Both the position numbers and the translations under genes were made by a program. The notes under the pieces were generated by a model, which was not told where the DNA came from, made no database searches, and saw only the letters and a program-made list of their open reading frames with translations. A stretch of 64,000 nucleotides of DNA from Pseudomonas fluorescens (GTDB lineage: Bacteria > Pseudomonadota > Gammaproteobacteria > Pseudomonadales > Pseudomonadaceae): NCBI RefSeq assembly GCF_900636825.1, contig NZ_LR134318.1, forward strand, positions 4,001,501 to 4,065,500. Direction: 5' to 3'. This document shows positions 33,081 through 41,037 of this stretch, one piece after another (within the stretch, counting starts at the first letter, position 1; each line of letters opens with the position of its first letter).

Positions 33081-35771
33081 ATGAACCCGCCGCTGAGCAA
33101 ACCGCTGGCACCTTCCTGGGTCAGCCGATTCAAGGAACAGAGCCTGGAGCGTGGCCGTCGCTACGCTTTGGAGAATCGGGTTCGCATCGCGCAGGTCGGC
33201 GATGCGACCATCACCGCCAGTTGCGAGGGCTCTGGCGGCAATGTTTATCGTCAGACCGTTCACCTGCGCGAGTCAGCCAAAGGCACATTGTTGCTGGTCG
33301 ACGCGACCTGCACCTGCCCGGTGCGCAGCAACTGCAAACATTGCGCGGCGGTTTTGCTGAAGATCCAGGAAACCCTCGACTACCCCGCTGCATCAAAAGA
33401 CGCCGAGCTGTTGGAAAAACTCCAGGCCGTGCTGGAAAACCGTGGCCCGAAGGCACCTCCGCAAGTATTGGTCGACAACGTGCAACCGGTGCCGCGCCTG
33501 TGGCTGGCCAGTGTCGAGTTCAGCGCTTTCGAACCGCGCAACGGCAAGATGCAGCGCTACATTCAGCATCGCGCGGCGTTGTCGTTCAGTTATCTGGATG
33601 AATACGTCAGCGGGCAAAAGAACAGCGATATTCTGATCCGCCAGGAAACCCAGACGCTGCGGATAAAACGTCACCCGGAAGTCGAACAGTCCTACCGCGA
33701 ACAGTTACGAATCCTCGGCTTTCGCATCGCCACGCGCCAGAGCAAAGCCCTGCCGGAAAGCGCGGGCGAGCTATACGAGATGGTCAACGACAGTGCCTGG
33801 CTGACATTCACGCTCAACGATCTGCCAAAGCTGCGAACCCAGGGTTGGGAATTGCAGATCGACGAGGAATTCGGCTTTGATCTGACCGCTGTGGACGACT
33901 GGTACGCCACCGTGGAACAAGCGCCGGAACGTGACTGGTTTGATCTGGAACTTGGGATCATCGTCAATGGCGAGCGCCTGAGCCTGCTGCCCATTCTGCT
34001 CAACCTGATGCGCTCGCACGCCGAGATCCTCAATCCGGAACGCCTTGCCCGGCGCCGCGATGACGAGCTGATTCTGGTCAACATCCCCCAACGCAACAGC
34101 GAGCACGGGCCGCTGCAAGTCGCACTGCCGCTGGGCCGTTTGAAGCCTGTGCTGATGACGCTGGGTGAGTTCTATTTGCAGGAGCCGGGCGAAACCACAT
34201 TACGCCTGAGCAAGGCCGATGCCACGCGCCTCAATTCGCTGGAGGATCTGCCGCTGCTGTGGGAGGGCGGCGAACAGATCCGCACGTTCGCTCAACGCCT
34301 GCGCGACATTCGTGATTTCAGTGCCGACGCACCGGAGGGTCTGAACGCGACGCTGCGCCCCTATCAGCTCGAAGGTTTGAGCTGGATGCAATCGCTCAGG
34401 CAATTGGAAGTTGGCGGGATCCTCGCGGATGACATGGGACTGGGCAAAACCCTACAGACACTGGCGCATATTCTTACTGAGAAAAACGCCGGTCGCCTCG
34501 ATCGCCCGTGCATGGTGGTGATGCCGACCAGCCTGATTCCCAACTGGCTCGATGAGGCGGCGCACTTCACGCCGCAACTGAAAGTCGTGGCGTTGTACGG
34601 CGCCAGTCGCAAAAAGCATTTCGACAAACTGGCGGATTTCGACCTGATCCTCACCACCTATGCCCTGCTGCCCAAGGACGTCGAACGTCTGGCGCAACAG
34701 CCGCTGCACGTGCTGGTGCTGGACGAGGCGCAGTACATCAAGAACCCCAACAGCAAAGCCGCACAAGCGGCGCGGGAGTTGAACGCGCGTCAGCGCCTGT
34801 GCCTGAGTGGTACGCCGCTGGAAAACCACTTGGGCGAACTGTGGTCGCTGTTCCACTTCCTGTTGCCGGGCTGGCTCGGCGACGTGAAAAGCTTTAACGC
34901 CGATTACCGCGTACCGATCGAAAAGCGCGGCAGTGAAGTCAGGCTTCAGCACCTCAATGGCCGGATCAAGCCGTTTCTGCTGCGTCGTACGAAAGAACAG
35001 GTGGCCACCGAGCTACCGCCGAAAACCGAGATCATCCACTGGGTCGATCTCAACGAAGCGCAGCGCGATGTGTACGAAACCATGCGCTTGGCGATGGACA
35101 AAAAAGTCCGCGACGAAATCACCCGCAAGGGCGTGGCGCGCAGCCAGATCATCATTCTTGAAGCGCTGCTCAAGCTGCGTCAGGTCTGCTGTGACTTGCG
35201 TCTGGTCAGTGACGCCACCCTGCCCGCTCGCGGCAGCACCTCGGGCAAGCTCGACAGTTTGATGGAAATGCTTGAGGAATTATTCGAGGAAGGCCGACGG
35301 ATTCTGTTGTTTTCGCAGTTCACCTCGATGCTGTCCTTGATCGAAGAGGAGCTGAAAAAACGCAAGATCACTTATGCCTTGCTAACCGGTCAAACCCGCG
35401 ATCGACGGACGCCAGTGAAGGAATTTCAGAGCGGCAAGCGTCAGATTTTTCTGATCAGCCTGAAGGCCGGTGGCGTTGGTTTGAACCTGACGGAAGCGGA
35501 TACGGTGATTCACTATGATCCGTGGTGGAACCCGGCGACCGAAAATCAGGCGACGGACCGCGCGTACCGGATCGGCCAGGAAAAACCGGTGTTCGTTTAC
35601 AAGATGATCGCGCGGGGCACGGTGGAAGAGAAGATTCAGCATCTGCAGAAAGAAAAGTCTGACCTCGCGGCCGGCGTGCTGGATGGGCGCAAGGCTGGAG
35701 ACTGGAAGTTGCAGAGTGATGATATCGAAGCGCTGTTTGCGCCGCTGCCGGACAAGATCGATAAGCGTTGA
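33081..35771 (+). CDS. SWIM zinc-finger SNF2-family helicase
   Basis: 896 residues. A SWIM zinc finger is near the N-terminus (Cys77, Cys79, Cys85, His87 in CTCPVRSNCKHC). A middle region of about 300 residues resembles the bacterial SNF2-associated domain. The SNF2 motor starts near 425: GGILADDMGLGKTLQTLAHI (Lys456), motif II DEAQYIKN (Asp548), motif III SGTPLENHLGELWSLF, and motifs V-VI (SLKAGGVGLNLTEADTVIHY, ATDRAYRIGQ). Such proteins move along double-stranded DNA and displace bound proteins; the cellular role here is unknown. It sits directly after the CsiV-like gene, in a place where I do not recall a helicase in P. aeruginosa. Confidence 0.92.
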   Translation: MNPPLSKPLAPSWVSRFKEQSLERGRRYALENRVRIAQVGDATITASCEGSGGNVYRQTVHLRESAKGTLLLVDATCTCPVRSNCKHCAAVLLKIQETLDYPAASKDAELLEKLQAVLENRGPKAPPQVLVDNVQPVPRLWLASVEFSAFEPRNGKMQRYIQHRAALSFSYLDEYVSGQKNSDILIRQETQTLRIKRHPEVEQSYREQLRILGFRIATRQSKALPESAGELYEMVNDSAWLTFTLNDLPKLRTQGWELQIDEEFGFDLTAVDDWYATVEQAPERDWFDLELGIIVNGERLSLLPILLNLMRSHAEILNPERLARRRDDELILVNIPQRNSEHGPLQVALPLGRLKPVLMTLGEFYLQEPGETTLRLSKADATRLNSLEDLPLLWEGGEQIRTFAQRLRDIRDFSADAPEGLNATLRPYQLEGLSWMQSLRQLEVGGILADDMGLGKTLQTLAHILTEKNAGRLDRPCMVVMPTSLIPNWLDEAAHFTPQLKVVALYGASRKKHFDKLADFDLILTTYALLPKDVERLAQQPLHVLVLDEAQYIKNPNSKAAQAARELNARQRLCLSGTPLENHLGELWSLFHFLLPGWLGDVKSFNADYRVPIEKRGSEVRLQHLNGRIKPFLLRRTKEQVATELPPKTEIIHWVDLNEAQRDVYETMRLAMDKKVRDEITRKGVARSQIIILEALLKLRQVCCDLRLVSDATLPARGSTSGKLDSLMEMLEELFEEGRRILLFSQFTSMLSLIEEELKKRKITYALLTGQTRDRRTPVKEFQSGKRQIFLISLKAGGVGLNLTEADTVIHYDPWWNPATENQATDRAYRIGQEKPVFVYKMIARGTVEEKIQHLQKEKSDLAAGVLDGRKAGDWKLQSDDIEALFAPLPDKIDKR

Positions 35772-35796
35772 GATTTGCGTCGCCAGAAAGAAAGCT

Positions 35797-35871
35797 ATCG
35801 CTAGCAGGGCTAGCTCCCACAGGGTTTTGTGAGCGTCACAAATCCAGTGTGGGAGCTAGCCCTGCTAGCGA
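35797..35871. repeat. REP doublet, GCTAGCAGGGCTAGCTCCCAC type (copy 2)
   Basis: TATCGCTAGCAGGGCTAGCT... and GTGTGGGAGCTAGCCCTGCT... in inverted orientation around a ~27-nt spacer; arms match almost perfectly. Located between the convergent helicase and MTIP genes. Confidence 0.9.
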
Positions 35872-35981
35872 ATGGAGTCACCGCAGTTCAACGGTTAGAA
35901 CCGAAGCTCGGTCAGTAAACAGCAGAGCAGCACGATGCTCCAACACGTATCGCGCGATGAAAATGCTCATTAGCAGTTTTT

Positions 35982-36719
35982 TTAACTGGCCAGCACCCGC
36001 GCCAGTGTCGATTTCACCTTTCCCATGCCATCGTGCAAAGCCTGCTCGATTTCGGCCATGGTGATGACTTCAGTCGTCTTGCCGGCTGCCGGATTCACCA
36101 CCAGTGCGAGGCATGCGTAATCCAGATCCAGTTCGCGAGCGAGCGCGGCTTCCGGCATGCCGGTCATGCCGACGATGTCGCAGCCATCACGTTCCAGCCG
36201 CACGATCTCGGCGACCGTCTCCAGACGCGGCCCCTGAGTACAGGCGTACACGCCTTGATCGCTGAATTCGCAACCTTCAGCGGCTACCGCGGCAATCAAT
36301 TGCTGACGCAACGGTTCGCTGTAGGGAAAACTGAAATCAATGTGCGTGACGTGTTCCAGGTCATCGGCGAAGTAGGTGTGTTCGCGGCCGCTGGTGTAAT
36401 CGACGATCTGGTGCGGCACGCAAAAATGCCCGGTACCCATGGCCCGATGAATGCCGCCCACCGCATTGACGGCGATGATCGCTTCGGCGCCGGCCTGTTT
36501 CAGCGCCCAGAGGTTGGCGCGGTAGTTGACCTTGTGCGGCGGGAAACGATGCGGGTGACCATGACGAGCGAGGAACAGCACTTCCTTGCCCGCGTATTCG
36601 CCAATCTGCACCTCGGCCGATGGCGCGCCATAGGGCGTGTCTACTGCCAACGACTGCCGAATGATCAGGCCTTCAAGTTGAGTCAGGCCGGTGCCACCGA
36701 TGATTGCGTAAACCGTCAT
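35982..36719 (-). CDS. S-methyl-5'-thioinosine phosphorylase (MTAP family)
   Basis: 245 residues. YAIIGGTGLTQLEG (phosphate site), FLARHGHPHRFPPHKVNYRA, AVNAVGGIH, and CTQGPRLETVAEI with DIVGMTGMPEAALARE are the type-2 purine nucleoside phosphorylase (MTAP/PNP) blocks. In Pseudomonas the member next to nagZ prefers methylthioinosine, used to recycle methylthioadenosine from polyamine and quorum-signal synthesis; that specificity is taken from family and gene position. It starts 11 bp after the nagZ stop, so the two are one operon. Confidence 0.9.
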   Translation of the reverse strand: MTVYAIIGGTGLTQLEGLIIRQSLAVDTPYGAPSAEVQIGEYAGKEVLFLARHGHPHRFPPHKVNYRANLWALKQAGAEAIIAVNAVGGIHRAMGTGHFCVPHQIVDYTSGREHTYFADDLEHVTHIDFSFPYSEPLRQQLIAAVAAEGCEFSDQGVYACTQGPRLETVAEIVRLERDGCDIVGMTGMPEAALARELDLDYACLALVVNPAAGKTTEVITMAEIEQALHDGMGKVKSTLARVLAS

Positions 36720-36730
36720 AGCAAAAATCC

Positions 36731-37741
36731 TTAATCAATCAGTTGAGCGTCTTTCAGCGCGCCGATGGCAGTGAGCCAACGTGGATCCTGACGGTAATCG
36801 GTGCTGGCGCAGGCCTGGCCGCGCATCTTCGCAATGCGTGGGGAAGGTTTGACCTTCATGCGCTGGGCCGCGCTCAGGGCCAGCTCTGCCGCTGCGCGAT
36901 CGTTGCACACCAGCCCCATGTCACAACCGGCGCTCAGCGCGGCTTCAATGCGGCTGGCGGCATCGCCGACCACGTGGGCGCCGGCCATCGACAGGTCGTC
37001 GCTGAAAATCACGCCGTCGAACTGCAATTCGCCACGCAGAATGTCCTGCAGCCAGCGCCGCGAGAAACCGGCGGGCTGTGCATCGACCTGCGGATAGATG
37101 ACATGAGCCGGCATGACGGCGGCCAGTTGCTTGCTCAGTCGCGCGAATGGCACGAGGTCGTGGCTGCGGATTTCTTCGAGGCTGCGCTCGTCGGCCGGAA
37201 TCGCCACGTGGGAGTCGGCTTCCGCCCAGCCATGCCCGGGAAAATGCTTGCCGGTGGCGGCCATGCCGGCGCTGTTCATGCCGCGAATGAATGCACCAGC
37301 GAGCAGTGCGGCGCGCTCCGGATCACCTTCGAATGAACGGGTACCGACCACAGCGCTGCGCTGATAGTCGAGGTCCAGCACGGGTGCGAAGCTCAGATCG
37401 AGCCCGACCGCCAGTACCTCGGTGGCCATGATCCAGCCGCATTGCTCTGCGAGGTATTCGGCATTCAGGTTGTCGGCGATGGCGCGCATGGCTGGCAGGC
37501 GCACGAAGCCTTGACGCAGACGCTGCACCCGACCGCCCTCCTGATCCACCGCCAACAGCAGATCCGGACGAATTGCGCGGATAGAGGCGCTGAGTTCACG
37601 CACTTGGCGCGGATGCTCAATGTTACGCGCAAAAATAATCAGGCCGCCCACTTCGGGCTGACGCAACAGTTGGCGATCCTCGGCCGTCAGCCAAGTACCG
37701 GCGACGTCCACCATCAACGAGCCTTGCAGGCCAGCAGTCAT
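36731..37741 (-). CDS. nagZ: Beta-N-acetylhexosaminidase NagZ
   Basis: 336 residues, GH3 single-domain form. The signature KHFPGHGWAEADSHVAIP (about 162-180) contains the catalytic Asp/His dyad loop, and VIFSDDLSMAGAHVV (about 240) contains the nucleophile Asp. LLAVDQEGGRVQRL binds substrate. It removes GlcNAc from 1,6-anhydro-muropeptides in the cytoplasm during peptidoglycan recycling and so influences ampC induction. No signal peptide, as expected. AGGAAT precedes the ATG. Confidence 0.96.
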   Translation of the reverse strand: MTAGLQGSLMVDVAGTWLTAEDRQLLRQPEVGGLIIFARNIEHPRQVRELSASIRAIRPDLLLAVDQEGGRVQRLRQGFVRLPAMRAIADNLNAEYLAEQCGWIMATEVLAVGLDLSFAPVLDLDYQRSAVVGTRSFEGDPERAALLAGAFIRGMNSAGMAATGKHFPGHGWAEADSHVAIPADERSLEEIRSHDLVPFARLSKQLAAVMPAHVIYPQVDAQPAGFSRRWLQDILRGELQFDGVIFSDDLSMAGAHVVGDAASRIEAALSAGCDMGLVCNDRAAAELALSAAQRMKVKPSPRIAKMRGQACASTDYRQDPRWLTAIGALKDAQLID

Positions 37742-37899
37742 AGAGATTCCTTGAAAACTAAAAACCCGATCTGCAAGAAATCGCCACCAACGGCTGCACC
37801 AGCCAGGCTGGTAACTTCTTTGAAGATCGGGTTCAGAACGAGAGTCGGCATGGGCGGCTAGCTTAGCGGATACCAGCTGCCGCGCCCACCCGTGCGCGG

Positions 37900-38607
37900 T
37901 TAAACCTTGGCGGCGACGGGCGTTGACTTGCTACGCGGGCGCAGTTGCGCAGTGGCCATCGCAGCATCGGTAACGCCGGTTTCTGCCCGCATGCCGGCGG
38001 CCAGAAACGGCACCATCAGGCGCATGACCTGTTCGATTGAGGTATTGACGCCGAAATCGGTCTCGGCAATTGCGCGCAACGCTTTGATGCCGGACATGCT
38101 GAATGCTGCGGCGCCAAGCATGAAGTGCACGCGCCAGAACAGCTCGATCGGTGGAATGCGGGGTGCGGCTTCGTTGACCAGCAGCATGTAGCGGCGGAAC
38201 ACTTTGCCGTACATGTCTTCCAGATAACGGCGCAAGTGGCCTTGGCTCTGACTGAAAGCCAGACCGAGCAAACGCATGAAGATCGACAGATCGTTGCCGC
38301 TGCGCGGTTGCACCACGAGGGCCTGCTCGACGAGGATCTCCAGCAATTCTTCAAGAGTCGGCTTGTTCTCGGGCTTGGCCTGACGCCGTTCCAGCTCTTT
38401 GTCGAGGCTGAGACAGAACGGGCCGAGGAAGCGCGAGAACACCGCCTGAATCAGGGCTTTCTTGGAACCGAAGTGATAGTTCACTGCTGCCAGGTTGACG
38501 CCAGCCTTGCTGGTAATCAAACGCAACGAGGTTTCAGCGAAACCTTTTTCCGCGAACAACTGCTCGGCAGCATCAAGAATGCGTTCAACGGTTTCCGACT
38601 GGGCCAT
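37900..38607 (-). CDS. psrA: TetR-family regulator PsrA
   Basis: 235 residues from the ATG at 38607 (GGAG at good spacing; an in-frame start at 38625 is less likely). The helix-turn-helix is residues 7-55 (ILDAAEQLFAEKGFAETSLR ... VNLAAVNYHFGSKKALIQAV). The C-terminal ligand domain follows. PsrA senses long-chain fatty acids, represses the fadBA operon and itself and activates rpoS in Pseudomonas. The gene name is supported by its place between nagZ and lexA and by two matching operators directly upstream. Confidence 0.94.
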   Translation of the reverse strand: MAQSETVERILDAAEQLFAEKGFAETSLRLITSKAGVNLAAVNYHFGSKKALIQAVFSRFLGPFCLSLDKELERRQAKPENKPTLEELLEILVEQALVVQPRSGNDLSIFMRLLGLAFSQSQGHLRRYLEDMYGKVFRRYMLLVNEAAPRIPPIELFWRVHFMLGAAAFSMSGIKALRAIAETDFGVNTSIEQVMRLMVPFLAAGMRAETGVTDAAMATAQLRPRSKSTPVAAKV

Positions 38608-38622
38608 GGCTACTCCGCCTGA

Positions 38623-38649
38623 CAAACACTTGTTTGAAACATACGTTTC
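38623..38649. promoter_or_regulatory. Two overlapping PsrA operators
   Basis: CAAAC-ACTT-GTTTG (38623-38636) and GAAAC-ATAC-GTTTC (38636-38649), sharing the G at 38636. Both fit the PsrA motif (G/C)AAAC-N2-4-GTTT(G/C) exactly. They lie 16-42 bp upstream of the psrA start, fitting autorepression. Confidence 0.88.
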
Positions 38650-38773
38650 AGCCTGTGTATTGTCAAGCCTGCCGGTTCGTTTTGGGAACGGTCGGTCAGC
38701 TATTTAACCACACAAGCCGGGCGCTTCAATAACCCATGCTCCGACCGTCTGGCGGCAGGCAAAAAAACGGGCA

Positions 38774-38801
38774 TTGCCAACAGCGATTCACTGTATATAA
38801 T
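38774..38801 (+). promoter_or_regulatory. lexA promoter
   Basis: TTGCCA (-35) and TATAAT (-10) with a 16-bp spacer; the -10 hexamer lies inside the first SOS box, so LexA binding would block RNA polymerase. Confidence 0.75.
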
Positions 38802-38806
38802 CCCAG
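38791..38806. promoter_or_regulatory. SOS box 1 (LexA operator)
   Basis: CTG-TATATAATCC-CAG, the CTG-N10-CAG LexA consensus with an AT-rich centre, 30 bp before lexA. Confidence 0.92.
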
Positions 38807-38809
38807 TCA

Positions 38810-38825
38810 CTGTATAAAAAGACAG
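38810..38825. promoter_or_regulatory. SOS box 2 (LexA operator)
   Basis: CTG-TATAAAAAGA-CAG, a second CTG-N10-CAG site 3 bp after the first and 10 bp before the lexA start. Tandem boxes are typical of lexA autoregulation. Confidence 0.88.
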
Positions 38826-38835
38826 AGCGATCAAT

Positions 38836-39444
38836 ATGCTAAAGCTGACGCCACGCCAAGCCGAGATTCTGGCCTTTATCAAACGTTGCCTCGAAGACAA
38901 CGGTTATCCGCCGACCCGTGCGGAAATCGCTCAGGAACTGGGCTTCAAATCGCCCAACGCTGCCGAAGAACACCTCAAGGCCCTCGCCCGCAAAGGCGCG
39001 ATCGAGATGACACCGGGCGCCTCTCGCGGCATCCGCATCCCCGGCTTCGAAGCCAAGGCTGACGATTCCACCCTGCCGATCATTGGCCGAGTGGCTGCCG
39101 GCGCGCCGATACTTGCGCAGCAGCACATCGAAGAATCCTGCAACATCAATCCAGCGTTCTTTCATCCGCGCGCCGACTATCTGTTGCGAGTGCACGGCAT
39201 GAGCATGAAGGACATCGGCATTTTCGATGGTGATCTGCTGGCAGTTCACACCACCCGAGAAGCGCGAAACGGCCAGGTCGTCGTCGCTCGCATTGGTGAT
39301 GAAGTGACCGTCAAACGCTTCAAGCGTGAAGGCAGCAAAGTCTGGCTGATTGCCGAGAACCCCGAGTTCGCCCCTATCGAAGTTGACCTTAAAGATCAGG
39401 AACTGGTGATCGAAGGCTTGAGTGTCGGCGTCATCCGCCGCTAA
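38836..39444 (+). CDS. lexA: SOS repressor LexA
   Basis: 202 residues. N-terminal winged helix-turn-helix (MLKLTPRQAEILAFIKRCLE, ELGFKSPNAAEEHLKALARK). Self-cleavage site Ala88-Gly89 (GRVAAGAP), catalytic Ser123 (RVHGMSMKDIGI) and Lys160 (GDEVTVKRFK). RecA filaments trigger its autoproteolysis and release SOS genes. Preceded by two SOS boxes and followed 10 bp later by sulA, which has no promoter of its own, so both are SOS-induced together. Confidence 0.98.
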   Translation: MLKLTPRQAEILAFIKRCLEDNGYPPTRAEIAQELGFKSPNAAEEHLKALARKGAIEMTPGASRGIRIPGFEAKADDSTLPIIGRVAAGAPILAQQHIEESCNINPAFFHPRADYLLRVHGMSMKDIGIFDGDLLAVHTTREARNGQVVVARIGDEVTVKRFKREGSKVWLIAENPEFAPIEVDLKDQELVIEGLSVGVIRR

Positions 39445-39454
39445 AGGAGGCTTT

Positions 39455-39928
39455 ATGCAGTTCCCACACACACCGCAGCCTACACAGCTTCCTTTATTCG
39501 AAGCGTTTCTGGCGCAACCGATGGCGCCGATCCTGAAAGACGTGGTCGAGCGCCCATGGAATGCCGAACCTGAAGTATTCAGCGAACTGTCATTGCGCGG
39601 TGCGGCCGGGAGTTGCCTGAGCCTGCTCGCTCCGATCCTTCGCGAACTCAGCGAGGATCAGGATGCACGCTGGCTGACTTTGATTGCACCGCCTGCCAGC
39701 GTCACGCAAACGTGGTTGCGCGATGCCGGCCTGAACCGCGAACGGATTCTGCTACTGCAACCGCGCGGCGCTCAGAGTGCACAGCAACTGGCGTGTGAAG
39801 CTTTGCGCCTGGGACGTAGCCACACCGTGGTCACCTGGCTCAACCCGCTGAGCACGCAATCGCGGCAACAGTTGATCAGCGCCGCACGCACGGGCGATGC
39901 GCAGAGCCTGAATATTCGATTGGGTTGA
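39455..39928 (+). CDS. sulA: Cell division inhibitor SulA
   Basis: 157 residues from the ATG at 39455, preceded by AAAGGAGG. The conserved stretch runs from SLRGAAGSCLSLLAPILREL through WLTLIAPPASVTQTWLRDAG to HTVVTWLNPLSTQSRQQL, as in SulA proteins that bind FtsZ and block division during DNA damage. It lacks the long N-terminus of the E. coli protein. Second gene of the lexA-sulA operon. Confidence 0.92.
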   Translation: MQFPHTPQPTQLPLFEAFLAQPMAPILKDVVERPWNAEPEVFSELSLRGAAGSCLSLLAPILRELSEDQDARWLTLIAPPASVTQTWLRDAGLNRERILLLQPRGAQSAQQLACEALRLGRSHTVVTWLNPLSTQSRQQLISAARTGDAQSLNIRLG

Positions 39929-40027
39929 TTGATTGGTAATGTGTGCGCCGTGTGAGGCGCAGGGCTTCTCCAAGGAAAGAGAAGCCGATCTGGAGCGCAT
40001 GCAAAAGTAGCAAAGCCAAGGCGTGGA

Positions 40028-40261
40028 TCAATGCAGAACCCGCGGCCCCTCTTCCTTATCAAACTCGCCCTCAACCATACGGCCGGCCATCTGTACGCCA
40101 ACGCTCAACATCGCTTTTGCGATTTCGACGTGCTGACCTTGCAGGAACGCCTTGGCATCCTCGGAGAAATCCAGCGTCACCAGAGAACCTTCGTCCTCAG
40201 CCCTGCGCAGTTCGATTCGGCCGTCTGGTAACTCGACAATTTCTAGAAAGGACGTTGGCAT
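40028..40261 (-). CDS. Conserved small protein of unknown function
   Basis: 77 residues from the ATG at 40261 (GGAG 11 nt upstream); an ATG at 40309 adds 16 residues and is an alternative. The protein reads MPTSFLEIVELPDGRIELRR and then LVTLDFSEDAKAFLQGQHVE, with a C-terminal GPRVLH. It is a conserved Pseudomonas protein lying between sulA and topA, as I recall it in P. aeruginosa. No motif tells its function. It faces sulA; two small hairpins (39945-39960, 39963-39986) without T-runs lie in the gap. Confidence 0.82.
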   Translation of the reverse strand: MPTSFLEIVELPDGRIELRRAEDEGSLVTLDFSEDAKAFLQGQHVEIAKAMLSVGVQMAGRMVEGEFDKEEGPRVLH

Positions 40262-40368
40262 ATAGGTCTGTTCTCCACGAAAGGCAGGGATTATATAGAC
40301 ATCATTCAAGATTCGCTTGGGATCTTGACCAGCAGCATGTTTCAGATTGCCACCGCGTCAAACCTCTC

Positions 40369-40893
40369 TTAACACTCGTTCAAGCCTTCACGAAAGCGGA
40401 TGGCCAAGCCTTTTAGATTCTGCCGCCAGCTCTCCAGCTCGTCTCGACTCAACTCGGCAGGCGCCTGCTCCTCATCCAGATTAATCGCCTGAATCAGCGG
40501 CTGAGTCACATCGCCTTTTGGCTTATGGGGCACGCGAGGCGGTTGAAACATTGCCGAATGCGCCGCGAGCAGCTTTGCCAGCCAGGTTTCCGAATTGCCT
40601 GCCAGCTCGATCATTTCCGCCAGCTCCGGGATTGCGATCGACTCCAGCACCTCTCGCTTCAGCAACTCCTCTGCCCTTGGCGCATTGGCCTGTGGAAGAC
40701 GGTAAAAACCCGCGATCTCATGACACAGCCCCAGCAGCGCGCCGTAAAGGTGGAATAGCGCCGATTCCCGCCCAGCCTGAATCAGCGCCAGCGAATTCAT
40801 CGCCCGCCCTTCTTCAGCGCGAGCCAGGGCCTCGAGCGACAGGCCGGCAAAATAGATCTTCTGATTGGTACGGGTATAGAGTTCGTGAGCCAT
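40369..40893 (-). CDS. Conserved hypothetical protein (DUF6586-like)
   Basis: 174 residues from the ATG at 40893 (GGAGAG upstream); the in-frame ATG at 40908 is less likely. It is all-helical and soluble, starting MAHELYTRTNQKIYFAGLSL, with a helix-rich middle (ALFHLYGALLGLCHEIAGFY) and an acidic end. No catalytic motif is visible. It is conserved upstream of topA in pseudomonads and may be co-transcribed with the small gene 107 bp downstream. Function unknown. Confidence 0.8.
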   Translation of the reverse strand: MAHELYTRTNQKIYFAGLSLEALARAEEGRAMNSLALIQAGRESALFHLYGALLGLCHEIAGFYRLPQANAPRAEELLKREVLESIAIPELAEMIELAGNSETWLAKLLAAHSAMFQPPRVPHKPKGDVTQPLIQAINLDEEQAPAELSRDELESWRQNLKGLAIRFREGLNEC

Positions 40894-40977
40894 GACGGCG
40901 CTCTCCACAACGAAATAATTGCTTCACACAGGCCGGACAGTGTCGTGGATCAGCCGATCCCACCGCAAGCGGAAAAC

Positions 40978-41020
40978 AAAAAGGCCGCATGAAAACCCGA
41001 GGGTTCTCATGCGGCCTTTT
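40978..41020 (-). terminator. Terminator of topA
   Basis: Long stem AAAGGCCGCATGA / TCATGCGGCCTTT with inner AACCC/GGGTT pairs and a short GA loop, about 18 bp past the topA stop. A- and T-runs on both sides. Confidence 0.9.
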
Positions 41021-41037
41021 CAGTATCGGACTAACGC

